Positions 9,074-18,217 of a DNA stretch of 64,000 nucleotides are shown here, one piece after another. The stretch is from contig NZ_FYEA01000008.1 in assembly GCF_900187605.1 (NCBI RefSeq), positions 62,001 to 126,000 on the forward strand, written 5' to 3'. The notes beneath the pieces are model-generated. The model was not told the origin of the DNA. It ran no database searches and was given only the letters and a program-made list of their open reading frames with translations. A program made the translations under genes and the position numbers. The first letter of the stretch is position 1. Each line of letters opens with the position of its first letter. The DNA is from Pseudomonas sp. Irchel 3H7. Its GTDB lineage: Bacteria; Pseudomonadota; Gammaproteobacteria; Pseudomonadales; Pseudomonadaceae.

Positions 9074-11014
9074 TCAGACGGATTGACCGACGTTTTTTTT
9101 CATCGACTGAGCAATGATTGCCACCAGATTCATTTGCGTGAACGGCTTGGGCAGCCGTGGCAGTTGCGCGGCAAAACCTTCCAGACGCTCGGCGTAACCG
9201 GTGGCCAGGATGATCGGCAGGTCCGGTTTGAGCACGCGCACGGCATGTGCCAGTTGTGCGCCGCTCATCTGCGGCATGGCCATGTCGGTGATCATCAGGT
9301 CGATAACTTCGCCCTGATCGAACAACGCCAGCGCCTGCGCACCGGACGTCGCACTGACCACCCGATGGCCAAGGTCTTCGAGCAGCAGACTGGTGCTGGT
9401 CAACACCAGCGAATCGTCATCCACGACCAGCACGCTCAGTCTCGGCACCACCACCGGCTCGGCGTGAGGCAGCGGCGGCTTGTTGGCCATGCCCGCAACG
9501 GCCACCGGAATCCACAGTTCCGCCGTAGTGCCTTGGGCCTTTGCACTCTTGAGGATGAAACGGCCACCGAGTTGCTCCATGAAGCCGTGGACCATCGACA
9601 GGCCCAGTCCGGTGCCCTTGCCCAGCCCTTTGGTGGTGAAGAACGGATCTCTGGCCGACGCCAGCGTGTGCTCATCCATGCCCTCCCCGCTGTCGATTAC
9701 GCTGAGGCAGACATAACGCCCCGCTGGCAGGTCCGAATGCCCCAGCTCAAGCACCACTTGCGGTTCGGCAGTGATGCTCACCGTACCTCCATCTCGCATG
9801 GCGTCGCGGGCGTTGGTTGCCAGGTTAAGCAACGCCAACTCCAACTGATTGGTGTCGGCCAGCACCGGCTCGATATCTTCGGGAAACCGCGTATCGATAC
9901 GAATGCCCGGCCCGAGGGAGCTACGCAGCAACCCGGTGATGCCCTGAACCAATTGCGCAATATCCACCGACTCGGTCTTCAGTTCCTGACGGCGAGCGAA
10001 CGCCAGCATGCGCTGGGTCAGCGACACACCGCGCAATGCGCCCTGAGTGGCGTTTTCCAGCAGGCGGCTGATTTTCGGATCATCGCCCACGCGTTTGTGC
10101 ACGATCTCGAGGTTACCGAGAATCACCGTCAGCAGATTATTAAAGTCATGGGCAACGCCGCCGCTGAGTTGGCCGATGGCCTGCATCTTCTGCGCCTGGA
10201 ACAGCGCTTCACGGGTTTTCTCCAGCGCTTGCTGCGCCAGGTGGGCCTCGGTGATGTCGCGGGTGATTTTGGCGAAACCGAGCAACGTGCCGGTGTCACC
10301 ACGAATCGCATCGACCACCACATGAGCGAGAAACCGCGTGCCGTCCTTGCGCATGCGCCAGCTCTTGTTTTCAAAGCGGCCTTCGCGGGTGGCGATTTCC
10401 AGCGCCCGCTGCGGCTCGCCGAGTTCGCGATCTTCAGGGGTATAAAAGATCGAAAAATGCTGGCCGATGATTTCTTCCGGCAGATAGCCCTTGATTCGCT
10501 GCGCGCCCTGGTTCCAGTTGCTGACCCGGCCTTCGGGACTGAGCATGTAGATCGCATAATCAGTGACGCCCTGCACCAGCAAACGGAACTGCTGTTCGCT
10601 TTGCTTGAGGGTTTCCTCGGCCATCTTGCGGTCGGTCAGGTCGCGGGTGATCTTGGCGAAGCCGAGCAGCTTGCCGTCGGGATCAATGATCGGATCGATC
10701 ACCACGTGCGACCAGAAGTTGGTGCCATCCTTGCGCACCCGCCAGCCCTCGCCTTCGAAGCGCCCTTCACGAATCGCGGTATCGAGCGCCCGTTGCGGCA
10801 GACCGGCGGCGCGATCCTCAGCGGTATAAAAGCGGGAGAAATGTTCGCCGAGGATTTCCGCCTCTTCATAACCCTTGAAGCGTTTGGCGCCGGAATTCCA
10901 ACTGGTGATGATGCCGTCGGGATCGATCATGTAGATCGCATAGTCGACCACCGCATCGATCAATAGACGAAAACGCATCTCTTCGATCGCCGCGGTCTTG
11001 TTTTTCTCGCTCAT
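9074..11014 (-). CDS. Hybrid sensor histidine kinase: PAS-PAS-HisKA-HATPase-receiver
   Basis: A 646-residue cytosolic hybrid kinase with no membrane segment. Two similar PAS domains (about 12-125 and 140-255; each has DYAIYM near its start and GFAKITRD at its end) precede a helical linker. The H-box GGVAHDFNNLL at 285-295 puts the phosphorylated histidine at 289. ATPase motifs follow: NLATNARDAM near 397, DSGEGM near 441 and GKGTGLGLSMV near 465. The receiver domain (about 527-640) has VVDDD and the phosphoacceptor D577 in ITDMAMP. Start: ATG at 11014, or a GTG at 11023 that overlaps the upstream helicase stop. Output partner unknown; no response regulator with a DNA-binding domain is nearby. 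PAS domains suggest sensing of redox, light or small ligands. Confidence 0.93.
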   Translation of the reverse strand: MSEKNKTAAIEEMRFRLLIDAVVDYAIYMIDPDGIITSWNSGAKRFKGYEEAEILGEHFSRFYTAEDRAAGLPQRALDTAIREGRFEGEGWRVRKDGTNFWSHVVIDPIIDPDGKLLGFAKITRDLTDRKMAEETLKQSEQQFRLLVQGVTDYAIYMLSPEGRVSNWNQGAQRIKGYLPEEIIGQHFSIFYTPEDRELGEPQRALEIATREGRFENKSWRMRKDGTRFLAHVVVDAIRGDTGTLLGFAKITRDITEAHLAQQALEKTREALFQAQKMQAIGQLSGGVAHDFNNLLTVILGNLEIVHKRVGDDPKISRLLENATQGALRGVSLTQRMLAFARRQELKTESVDIAQLVQGITGLLRSSLGPGIRIDTRFPEDIEPVLADTNQLELALLNLATNARDAMRDGGTVSITAEPQVVLELGHSDLPAGRYVCLSVIDSGEGMDEHTLASARDPFFTTKGLGKGTGLGLSMVHGFMEQLGGRFILKSAKAQGTTAELWIPVAVAGMANKPPLPHAEPVVVPRLSVLVVDDDSLVLTSTSLLLEDLGHRVVSATSGAQALALFDQGEVIDLMITDMAMPQMSGAQLAHAVRVLKPDLPIILATGYAERLEGFAAQLPRLPKPFTQMNLVAIIAQSMKKNVGQSV

Positions 11015-11019
11015 CACAC

Positions 11020-13338
11020 TCACCAGCCATTGTCATGATCGGAAGTATGCGGCAATCCAGCGAATTGGGAAGCGGCCGTCTCATGATTGATCGCCCACCA
11101 GCGCGGCAGCAGTTGTTTGATCCGGCTCTCGGCAAAGCGGTCGTCAATCAGCATCACCACGCCGCGATCCTCGCGGGTACGGATGACTCGTCCGGCGGCC
11201 TGCACCACTTTCTGCACGCCGGGGTACAGGTAGGTGTAGTCGTAACCAGCACCGAAGATGGCGGCCATGCGGTACTTGAGTTGTTCATTGACCGGATTGA
11301 ACTGCGCCAACCCCAGCGTGGCAATAAACGCGCCGATCAGCCGCGCACCGGGCAAATCGATGCCTTCGCCAAACGCACCGCCCAACACAGCAAAGCCGAT
11401 GCCCTGGCTGTGTGCGGTGAACTGGTCGAGAAAGGCCTGCCGCGCGCCTTCGAGCATCCCCCGCGATTGCTGCCAGAGGGTGATGTGCGGATAACGCTCC
11501 GCCAGCAACGACGCCACTTGTTGCAGATAATCGAAGCTGCTGAAAAACGCCAGATAGTTGCCGGGGCGCTCGCTGAACTGCCGCGCGATCAGCTCGACAA
11601 TCGGTTCCAGCGAGGCCTGACGATGGTTGAAACGCGTCGAGATGCGGCTGACGATTTGCACCTGTAACTGCTCGGCGCAAAACGGCGACTCAACGTCGAT
11701 CCACACGGTGTCGGCGGGCGTGCCGAGCAAATCGGCGTAATAATGGCGCGGACTGAGGGTCGCGGAAAACAGCACGCTGCTGCGCGCCGCTTTCAGGCGC
11801 GGGCCAATGAACGCGGCCGGCACAACATTGCGCAGGCACAATTGCGACAGCGGCTTTTTGCGCTCGAGGTCGCGCTTGCTGATATCGAACAGGTAATGCT
11901 CGTCGTACAGCTCGGCCACCCGGGCGAATTGCAGCAGGTCGAAGTAGAAGTTCTGCAAGGCGCTATCGAGACCCTGCGGGTGGTCATTGAGGTAATCGCC
12001 AATGGCCGCGCAACACAGCGAGATCGCTTGCAGGAGTTTTTCCGGCGCCTTGTCGTACGCCTGATACGCCGCCAATTGCGGCGCATGCAGCGCGTTCCAT
12101 TCACGGTTGACCCGTTGCAACGCGTTCTTCAGCGCCGCCGGCGCGGTTTTGCGCACGCTGCCGAGGGTGAACTGATCAAGACTGGAGCTGTACATCTGCC
12201 GGCCACGTTCGACGAGGTTATGCGCCTCGTCCGCCAGCACCGCGACTTTCCACTGATTGAGCTGGGCCAGACCGAACAGCATCGCGCTGAAGTCGAAGTA
12301 ATAGTTGTAGTCGGCGATCACCACGTCCACCCAACGGGCCATCTCCTGACTCAGATAATACGGGCACACCGCGTGCTGCGCGGCGACCTCGCGCATGGCC
12401 GCTTGATCGAGCAGGCGGATTCGACTTGCTGCCTCACGCGCGGCTGGCAGGCGATCATAAAAACCTTGGGCCAACGGGCAGGATTCGCCGTGACAGGCTT
12501 TGTCCGGGTGTTCGCAAGCCTTGTCCCGGGCGACCATTTCCAGCACCCGCAAAGGCAAGGCTGGTGACTGATCGAACAACACCTGACTGGCATCCAGCGC
12601 CAATTTGCGCCCCGGTGTTTTGGCAGTGAGGAAAAACACCTTGTCCAGTTGCTGCGGCGCCAGAGCCTTGATCATCGGGAACAGCGTGCCGAGGGTTTTG
12701 CCGATACCGGTCGGGGCTTGGGCCATCAGGCAGCGTCCGGTGCTGACGGCCTTGAACACCGACTCGGCCAGATGCCGCTGACCGGGACGAAAATCGGCAT
12801 GGGGAAACGCCAATTGTTGTGCGGCGAGATTGCGCGCCTCGCGATGAGCCATTTCCTGTTCGGCCCATTGCAGGAACAGCGTGCATTGCTGCTCGAAAAA
12901 AGCTTTCAACGCATCTGCACTGAACGCCTCGACCAGACAGGTTTCCTTCTCGCTGACGATGTCGAAATACACCAGCGCCAGATTGATCTGTTCGAGTTCG
13001 AGCTTGCGGCACATCAACCAGCCATAGATCTTCGCCTGCGCCCAATGCAACTGGCGGTGGTTGGCCGGTTGCTTGCTCAGGTCGCCACGGTAGGTTTTGA
13101 CTTCTTCCAGGCAGTTTTGCGCCGGGTCGTAACCGTCCGCCCTGCCCTTGACCTTCAATTGCCGGAACTCGCCTTCCAGCGCCACTTCACTTTGATATTT
13201 TTCGCTGCGCCGCGAGGCCACGGTGCGGTGGCCGGCGATGCCTTCCAGCGCCGTGGGGGATGGAGTGAAGCGCAGGTCGAGGTCGCCGGTCTTGGCGGTG
13301 AACTCACACAGTGCGCGCACGGCAATGCTGTAGCTCAA
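11020..13338 (-). CDS. DinG/XPD-family ATP-dependent DNA helicase
   Basis: A 772-residue superfamily 2 helicase of the Rad3/XPD/DinG branch. Motifs: the Walker A region QAPTGIGKT near residue 217, a set of four cysteines (CEHPDKACHGESC and a later HAVCPY) that would ligate a [4Fe-4S] cluster, DEAHNL (motif II), and QAAGRVIRTREDRG (motif VI) near the C-terminus. The first ~190 residues include a segment like the exonuclease-type N-terminal domains of bacterial DinG-like proteins (EEVKTYRGDL). Start: a TTG at 13338 overlapping the fan1-like stop (TTGA) gives MSYSIAVRAL; ATG 13356 and GTG 13368 are alternatives in the same frame. Translational coupling to the nuclease upstream suggests joint action on DNA crosslinks or flaps. 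Confidence 0.9.
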   Translation of the reverse strand: MSYSIAVRALCEFTAKTGDLDLRFTPSPTALEGIAGHRTVASRRSEKYQSEVALEGEFRQLKVKGRADGYDPAQNCLEEVKTYRGDLSKQPANHRQLHWAQAKIYGWLMCRKLELEQINLALVYFDIVSEKETCLVEAFSADALKAFFEQQCTLFLQWAEQEMAHREARNLAAQQLAFPHADFRPGQRHLAESVFKAVSTGRCLMAQAPTGIGKTLGTLFPMIKALAPQQLDKVFFLTAKTPGRKLALDASQVLFDQSPALPLRVLEMVARDKACEHPDKACHGESCPLAQGFYDRLPAAREAASRIRLLDQAAMREVAAQHAVCPYYLSQEMARWVDVVIADYNYYFDFSAMLFGLAQLNQWKVAVLADEAHNLVERGRQMYSSSLDQFTLGSVRKTAPAALKNALQRVNREWNALHAPQLAAYQAYDKAPEKLLQAISLCCAAIGDYLNDHPQGLDSALQNFYFDLLQFARVAELYDEHYLFDISKRDLERKKPLSQLCLRNVVPAAFIGPRLKAARSSVLFSATLSPRHYYADLLGTPADTVWIDVESPFCAEQLQVQIVSRISTRFNHRQASLEPIVELIARQFSERPGNYLAFFSSFDYLQQVASLLAERYPHITLWQQSRGMLEGARQAFLDQFTAHSQGIGFAVLGGAFGEGIDLPGARLIGAFIATLGLAQFNPVNEQLKYRMAAIFGAGYDYTYLYPGVQKVVQAAGRVIRTREDRGVVMLIDDRFAESRIKQLLPRWWAINHETAASQFAGLPHTSDHDNGW

Positions 13339-14987
13339 GCGCTCTGATCCGCCCATTGCACGTAACACACGGCCACCGGCATCTGGTGTTGATGACAGAA
13401 TTCGAGCCAGCGCAATTGGTTGTCCTGCAGGCGATCGCCGGGGCCTTTCACTTCAATCATCCGGTAGGTTTTGTGCTGCGGCCAGAACTGGATCAGGTCG
13501 GGCATGCCGGCGCGGTTGGCCTTGATGTCGAGCAGCAAACGGTTGAACCAGTGCTTGAGATGTTCGGCGGGCAGACAGGCCAACGCCTGTTCCAACAGTT
13601 GTTCATTCACCGCGCCCCAGAACACGAACGGCGACTGGATGCCCCATTTGTCGACAAAGCGCTGGTGAATGGTCGCGACATAGCGGCCGTCGTCGAGTTC
13701 GCTCAGGCACGCCTGAAACAGCTCGGCGCGGCGTTGCTGGAAGTCTTCGTTGAGCAGGTCCACCGGGCCACGCTGGAACGGGTGAAAAAACGCCCCGGGC
13801 AACGGCGCAAAGATCGCCGGCCAGCACAGCAGGCCGAACAGCGAATTGATCAGGCTGTTTTCCACGTAATGCACCGGGCCGTCATCATCGTGCAAGTGCG
13901 CCTGCACGTAATACTCCACGGACAACGCGGGATCGCTGCGCGGCAATTGCAGGTCCAGCCGCTCGACCGGTCTGGCCGCTGTGCGCTTGAGTGGCGGGCC
14001 ACCAAGTTTGCGCCGCAGCCTTGGCAGAATCCGTTGCAGGCCCTGCTGCTCGGCGGCACTTTCCGGTGCCTGTTCTGCCAGTGTGGCGAGTTCCAGCGCC
14101 AACGGGTATTCGCCGCTGCGCTCGAGCACGCGGATCATGCGCAAACGGGCGCCAGGATAGGCGCAGTCGCGGTAAATGCTCAGGGCCAGGGCAAATTCGC
14201 TGATGCGCTCGCAATACTGACCGATCTGGAACAACACCTTGCCACGCCGGCGTTGCAGCCACGGGTTGTCGAAGTGCAAGGCACTGACCTGCGCGACGAT
14301 GGTGTCCAGCGGCTCACCGGCCTCGAAACGCAATTGGCAGTTGTGCAGGAACAGGCAGGCGTCGACGTCTGCGCGACTGCGCAGGCCCCGCGAGTCGGCG
14401 CAGAATTCGACTTTTTCATAGGTGAAGATGCCAAGGTCGGCGAGAACGAATTCCGACCAGTCTTGATACAGGTTGCCGAAGAACATCAGCCGCAAGCGGT
14501 CGCACAAGTCCATGATGGTCAGGCTGAACAAACGATCATCAAGCAGCGGCGCCCAGTCGCGCAGGCTGCGAGTGTCAGCAAACTGCTCGGCCAGTACCGG
14601 CAGCCAATCGTCCTTGCGACCCTTGGGCTGCTCGATGAAGGCTGCAAAGGCTTGCAGGATCTCGGCCTTGAGCAACACGTCGAACAATTCGGCGAGGGCC
14701 AGCGGCGCGTGTTCGTCGATCCAGCCGTGCCCCAGCAACGGCTGCGCGGCCTCGGCGATGTCACCGATTTCAACGTAATTGAGTTTGCCGGCACGAAAAT
14801 GCACGCCCTTGCGCATGACCATCCGTACCAGCAAACCCTGCGAGGCGCGAGGCAAGGCCTTGAAGTCGCGAATGAACCCATGTTCCGCTTCGCTCATCAC
14901 ATCGGCATAGCGAAGCTCAAGCCAATCAAGTACTTGCCGGAAGTTGTTAAGGTAATAGAACGGATCGTCGAGGGGATTGGCAGTCAC
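13335..14987 (-). CDS. FAN1-like VRR-NUC structure-specific nuclease
   Basis: A 550-residue protein of the FAN1 family, 5' flap endo/exonucleases that unhook DNA interstrand crosslinks; the P. aeruginosa homologue is well studied. The VRR-NUC domain is at the C-terminus: the catalytic aspartate in MPDLIQFW and the EVKGPGD motif followed by DNQLRW, a PD-(D/E)xK arrangement, within the last ~90 residues. The N-terminal part begins with an FYYLNNF helix and a SAP-like region, then TPR-like helices. The start GTG at 14987 gives MTANPLDDPFYY; frames further upstream add an unlikely basic leader. The stop overlaps the helicase start. The nuclease-helicase gene pair is a known arrangement in pseudomonads. 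Confidence 0.92.
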   Translation of the reverse strand: MTANPLDDPFYYLNNFRQVLDWLELRYADVMSEAEHGFIRDFKALPRASQGLLVRMVMRKGVHFRAGKLNYVEIGDIAEAAQPLLGHGWIDEHAPLALAELFDVLLKAEILQAFAAFIEQPKGRKDDWLPVLAEQFADTRSLRDWAPLLDDRLFSLTIMDLCDRLRLMFFGNLYQDWSEFVLADLGIFTYEKVEFCADSRGLRSRADVDACLFLHNCQLRFEAGEPLDTIVAQVSALHFDNPWLQRRRGKVLFQIGQYCERISEFALALSIYRDCAYPGARLRMIRVLERSGEYPLALELATLAEQAPESAAEQQGLQRILPRLRRKLGGPPLKRTAARPVERLDLQLPRSDPALSVEYYVQAHLHDDDGPVHYVENSLINSLFGLLCWPAIFAPLPGAFFHPFQRGPVDLLNEDFQQRRAELFQACLSELDDGRYVATIHQRFVDKWGIQSPFVFWGAVNEQLLEQALACLPAEHLKHWFNRLLLDIKANRAGMPDLIQFWPQHKTYRMIEVKGPGDRLQDNQLRWLEFCHQHQMPVAVCYVQWADQSA

Positions 14988-15181
14988 GGGAATTCTGGGC
15001 CATGGCGAACGAGTACTGGTTATGCGTACAGATACCAGCTGTGTCCTGCCCGGCGCAAACGGAAAATGATCAATGGCATTTTTTCGCCGGGCCATCGAAC
15101 TTTTCCCTCGGGGATGGCACCAACCGCGTTAGAGGGCCGACAATGCTCGGCATCACATCGAATGAGGATTTAGAGGTGGGT

Positions 15182-15406
15182 ATGAAAATCAAATCACTGG
15201 GCATCCCTTTCGCCATCGCTGCGGCGCTGACACTGGCCGGTTGCTCGACCCCGACGGTGGTCACTCTGCAGAACGGCACCCAGTATCTGACCAAGGACAT
15301 GCCGAAGACCAAAACCAAGGATGGCTTCTATGAGTTCGAGGATATTTCCGGAGCCAAGGTGAAGGTCCGTGCTGATGAGGTCGCGACCGTGCGCGAAGAA
15401 GACTAG
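15182..15406 (+). CDS. YgdI/YgdR-family small lipoprotein
   Basis: A 74-residue exported lipoprotein. The signal peptide MKIKSLGIPFAIAAALTLAG ends in a lipobox with LAGC (Cys at about 21). The mature part (VTLQNGTQYLTKDMPKT, then GFYEFEDISGAKVKVRADEV) matches the YgdI/YgdR SH3-like fold. The ATG at 15182 is preceded by GAGGTGGGT. Its role is unknown; homologues are abundant small outer-membrane-associated lipoproteins. It stands alone, followed by a family D repeat. Confidence 0.9.
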   Translation: MKIKSLGIPFAIAAALTLAGCSTPTVVTLQNGTQYLTKDMPKTKTKDGFYEFEDISGAKVKVRADEVATVREED

Positions 15407-15420
15407 GTTTCGCTCGTGTC

Positions 15421-15531
15421 GATTGTTCCCACGCTCTGCGTGGGAATGCAGCCCGGGACGCTCCGCGTCCCATCCAGAGCCGAACGCGGAGCGTCCGTTG
15501 AGGCATTCCCACGCAGAGCGTGGGAACAATC
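15421..15531. repeat. Family D inverted repeat
   Basis: GATTGTTCCCACGC at 15421 is mirrored by GCGTGGGAACAATC ending at 15531, each arm itself palindromic (CCCACGC-TCTGC-GTGGG type). An inner pair, GGACGCTCCGCGTCC and CGCGGAGCGTCC, is also palindromic. A single-arm relative lies at 23089-23123. It separates two convergent small genes and could act as a bidirectional transcription stop. Confidence 0.85.
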
Positions 15532-15539
15532 ATCGCGTG

Positions 15540-15914
15540 TTATTCGAAAGTCGGCATACCCGGCAGGCTTCCGTCGCAAGGCATGTACGTGCCACCCCGC
15601 TTGACCACTTCCCCCTGCAAGCGCCGGCAGCGTTCCAGATCCTGCTGCGCCATACGATCGATGCTCAGATTGCCGGTGGTCTGCGGCTGTTTACCGTCAC
15701 CCAGGCGCAGGGTCACGAACGGTTGTTCGGGCTGGATCTGAAAGCGGCTCTTCTCTTCGACCGGTTCGACCGCCTCGGTTTTCGGCGGGCTCGGCAGTTG
15801 GTCGGTGGTAACGCCGTAACGGCTCAGAATCGAGCTTTGAGGCAGATCGGCGCAGGCATTGGCCGAACCCAGCGCCAGTGCAACGAACCCGACATACCCC
15901 TTGAAACCTTTCAC
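15540..15914 (-). CDS. Hypothetical periplasmic protein
   Basis: A 124-residue protein with a signal-like N-terminus (MKGFKGYVGFVALALGSANACA, cleavage likely after ANACA) and a hydrophilic mature part containing SRYGVTTDQLPSPPKTEAVE, a beta-like stretch QPFVTLRLGDGKQP and two cysteines (C105 and C119). The GTG start at 15914 follows a good CAGGAGA site. I do not recognise the family. The opposite-strand neighbour is the YgdI-like lipoprotein; the two genes converge on the family D repeat. Confidence 0.7.
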   Translation of the reverse strand: MKGFKGYVGFVALALGSANACADLPQSSILSRYGVTTDQLPSPPKTEAVEPVEEKSRFQIQPEQPFVTLRLGDGKQPQTTGNLSIDRMAQQDLERCRRLQGEVVKRGGTYMPCDGSLPGMPTFE

Positions 15915-16048
15915 GTTTGAATCTCCTGTACTCAATGGCGGCTAGCTGTAGAACGTGTGCGCACGTGCTGGCTTTAGGCCGCACTTGCTGTTTTCGCAGG
16001 GATTTGAGTCAGGTCGTGGCCATCGAGTCACTTTTGAAACCGAGTTAT

Positions 16049-16130
16049 CGTTCTTCGCGAGCAGCCTCGCTCCCACAGGGGATTTGCAAACGACACAGAT
16101 CCAGTGTGGGAGCGAGCCTGCTCGCGAAAG
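16049..16130. repeat. REPIN-like inverted repeat, diverged family A
   Basis: TCGCGAGCAGCCTCGCTCCCA (16056-16076) is mirrored by GTGGGAGCGAGCCTGCTCGCG (16106-16126). It lies immediately after the last gene of the protease-lipase locus, so its hairpin may end or protect that long message. Confidence 0.85.
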
Positions 16131-16155
16131 GGCCCTTACCAGCACCCCATCAACC

Positions 16156-18009
16156 TCAGGCGATCACAACACCGTCAGCACTCAGGCTATTAAGCGACAC
16201 CCCGACCAGCGTCACCGAATCGTTGCCAAACGTCAGCACCGTGTCCTGCCCAACAGTGGCGGCATGGGCACGGAAGTCCTCCGCCGGCAACACACCCTGC
16301 ACACCGAGAAACACCAGTTTGTCATTCGACGTGTAACCGACCACCCGGTCCTGCCCGAACGCGCCGTTGAACAGGAACGTATCCGCCCCGCCCCCCGACT
16401 CCATCAGGTCATTGCCAGCGCCGCCGACAAACACGTCATTGCCGGTACCACCAATCAGGTGATCGTTGCCCTCCAGGCCGAACAACCAGTCGCCACCGGC
16501 ATGTGCCTTCAGCGTGTCGGCGCCAGCGGTGCCTTTGACGCTGGACTCGTACGCGGTGACGTTACTGCCGACCTTCAAGCCGCTGGCCGTGACGCTGTGG
16601 GTCACATCGTCCTTGAACAGGCCCCAAAGAAACCCCGGCTCTTTGGTAATGATGCTACCGATGTCGCGGGTAATGCTGATCCCGCCGTTGGCATCGCGCA
16701 CGTACAGATTGCCGGCGCCGTCGTTGGCGAAGTCGAAGTTCTTCACCGCGCTTTGCAGATCGAGGGTGTTGCTGCCCTGCCCGCCAAGGATGACGTTGTA
16801 GCCACCGCCATCGCGGAAGGTGTCATTGCCGGCGCGGCCTTCCAGGTAATCGTTGCCGCTGCCGCCCTGGATCAAGTCGTTGGCGTCGCTGCCGATGATG
16901 AACGTGCTGCCCTTGTGGGTTTCGGCGTTACGGTTGAGGTCCTGCACCCAGGTGTTGGCCCGCGCCGGGTCCGAGAGGTTGGCGACGATGATCGTCGAGT
17001 CGCGACTGGTCAGGTCGTAGAATTTTGAGTCGATCACCCGGTTCATGCCGTCGCCATACGCGGTCGGCAAGTGCGAGATCCAGGTGGGGATGTTGAGGAT
17101 CGAGTACGGCAGCAGATTCCACGCGGTTGAGGCGTAGTGATCGTTGAAGCTGACGATGTTGTCGGTGGCCGATACTTTGGGCGCATCGTGCACGCCGACG
17201 GAGGCGCCGGTGAAGGTCGAACCGTCGAGGGCGCGGAACACCGGGTCGTTTTCGTAGCCGACGTTGAGCACTTTGTCGGTACTGCTTTGCGTTGGCGAGG
17301 CGTAGGCGATGTAGTTGGAATCGGCAAAGAAACCGCCCCACTTGCCGCCGCTCAAGTCGGCCATGCTGTTGACCGCCAGGCCGCCGAGGCTGTGACCACT
17401 GACCAGCACGTCCTTGCCGCTGAGGCCGTTGGCCTTGGCAAACGCCACCACATCATTGAGCAGATTGCCGAACGCTTCGCCGACATAATTCTTGGCGTAA
17501 TCCTTGGGACCGAAGGCGGCGAGCAGGTCGTTGATCACGTCGCCGATGGAGTCGAGGATCAGGTTTTCACGTGGGCCGCTGGTGCCACGAAAGGCAATGC
17601 CAAGCTCGGTGAGATGGCCCTGAGCGTCGTACTTGCCGAGGATTTCCACTTGCGCGGTGGTGTAACCGGCTTTCTCGCCGAAGAAGGTTCCCCGCGCGTC
17701 GGTCTTGCCGTCGTAGCCGAGTTGCGAAGCGGTGATGGGCGTCCAGCCGGCCTTTTTCACGGCGTCGAGGGCGAGTTTTTCCGAGTCGGGGTTCCACGGA
17801 ATGCCGGGAATCACCCCTTGCGAATCGGTACCGCCGAGCAGCGCCGTGACCAGCGTGGCGGGCAGGCCAAGGCCGAAACCGTTGTGCTGATAACCGGCGG
17901 CAAAGCCGTTATCGAGGTTGTGGTAGGAATACAGCGTGATTGCCATGGCATCACTGAACAACGCCTTGGAATCGGCTGTGCCGAAGTTCTTGTAGTCATA
18001 CACACCCAT
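16156..18009 (-). CDS. pueA: Family I.3 lipase / polyurethanase (617 residues), type I secreted
   Basis: A secreted lipase of subfamily I.3, matching in length the 617-residue lipases PML and PueA. The catalytic triad falls at the same positions as in PML: S207 in GHSLGG, D255 in YENDPVF and H313 in ISHLPTA. Calcium-binding RTX nonapeptides occur at about 372-390 (GGSGNDYLEGRAGNDTF) and about 520-545 (GGTGNDVFVGGAGND). There is no N-terminal signal; the hydrophobic C-terminus ending VVIA is a type I secretion signal, presumably read by AprDEF from the same locus. It hydrolyses triglycerides and, in homologues, polyester polyurethane. It is the last gene of the locus and a paralogue of the next gene upstream. 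The start ATG 18009 has GAGAGAGG upstream. Confidence 0.95.
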   Translation of the reverse strand: MGVYDYKNFGTADSKALFSDAMAITLYSYHNLDNGFAAGYQHNGFGLGLPATLVTALLGGTDSQGVIPGIPWNPDSEKLALDAVKKAGWTPITASQLGYDGKTDARGTFFGEKAGYTTAQVEILGKYDAQGHLTELGIAFRGTSGPRENLILDSIGDVINDLLAAFGPKDYAKNYVGEAFGNLLNDVVAFAKANGLSGKDVLVSGHSLGGLAVNSMADLSGGKWGGFFADSNYIAYASPTQSSTDKVLNVGYENDPVFRALDGSTFTGASVGVHDAPKVSATDNIVSFNDHYASTAWNLLPYSILNIPTWISHLPTAYGDGMNRVIDSKFYDLTSRDSTIIVANLSDPARANTWVQDLNRNAETHKGSTFIIGSDANDLIQGGSGNDYLEGRAGNDTFRDGGGYNVILGGQGSNTLDLQSAVKNFDFANDGAGNLYVRDANGGISITRDIGSIITKEPGFLWGLFKDDVTHSVTASGLKVGSNVTAYESSVKGTAGADTLKAHAGGDWLFGLEGNDHLIGGTGNDVFVGGAGNDLMESGGGADTFLFNGAFGQDRVVGYTSNDKLVFLGVQGVLPAEDFRAHAATVGQDTVLTFGNDSVTLVGVSLNSLSADGVVIA

Positions 18010-18115
18010 TGCTATTGCCTCTCTCTTGTTGGAATTGTTAGAGATAGCTCACAGCCAGGGCGCCCCACGGGGACGCCCCGGAGCATTTCGATACAACACT
18101 TCTTTAACGCGACCT

Positions 18116-18209
18116 TTGTAGGAGCTGCCGAAGGCTGCGATCTTTTGACTTGCTCCTAAAAGCAAGATCGAAAGATCGCAGCCTCGTTTCACTCGACAGC
18201 TCCTACAGG
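18116..18209. repeat. REPIN-like inverted repeat, family B variant
   Basis: The left arm is TTGTAGGAGCTGCCGAAGGC. The right arm carries the variant CTCGTTTCACTCGACAGCTC instead of CTGCGGCAGCTC. The same variant arm is found at 33423-33520. It sits between the two lipase genes. Confidence 0.85.
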
Positions 18210-18217
18210 ATTACTGT

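Noticed and set aside
8945..10966. A 673-codon plus-strand frame over the hybrid kinase
   Set aside because: A shadow; the minus-strand frame contains PAS, HisKA, HATPase and receiver motifs.
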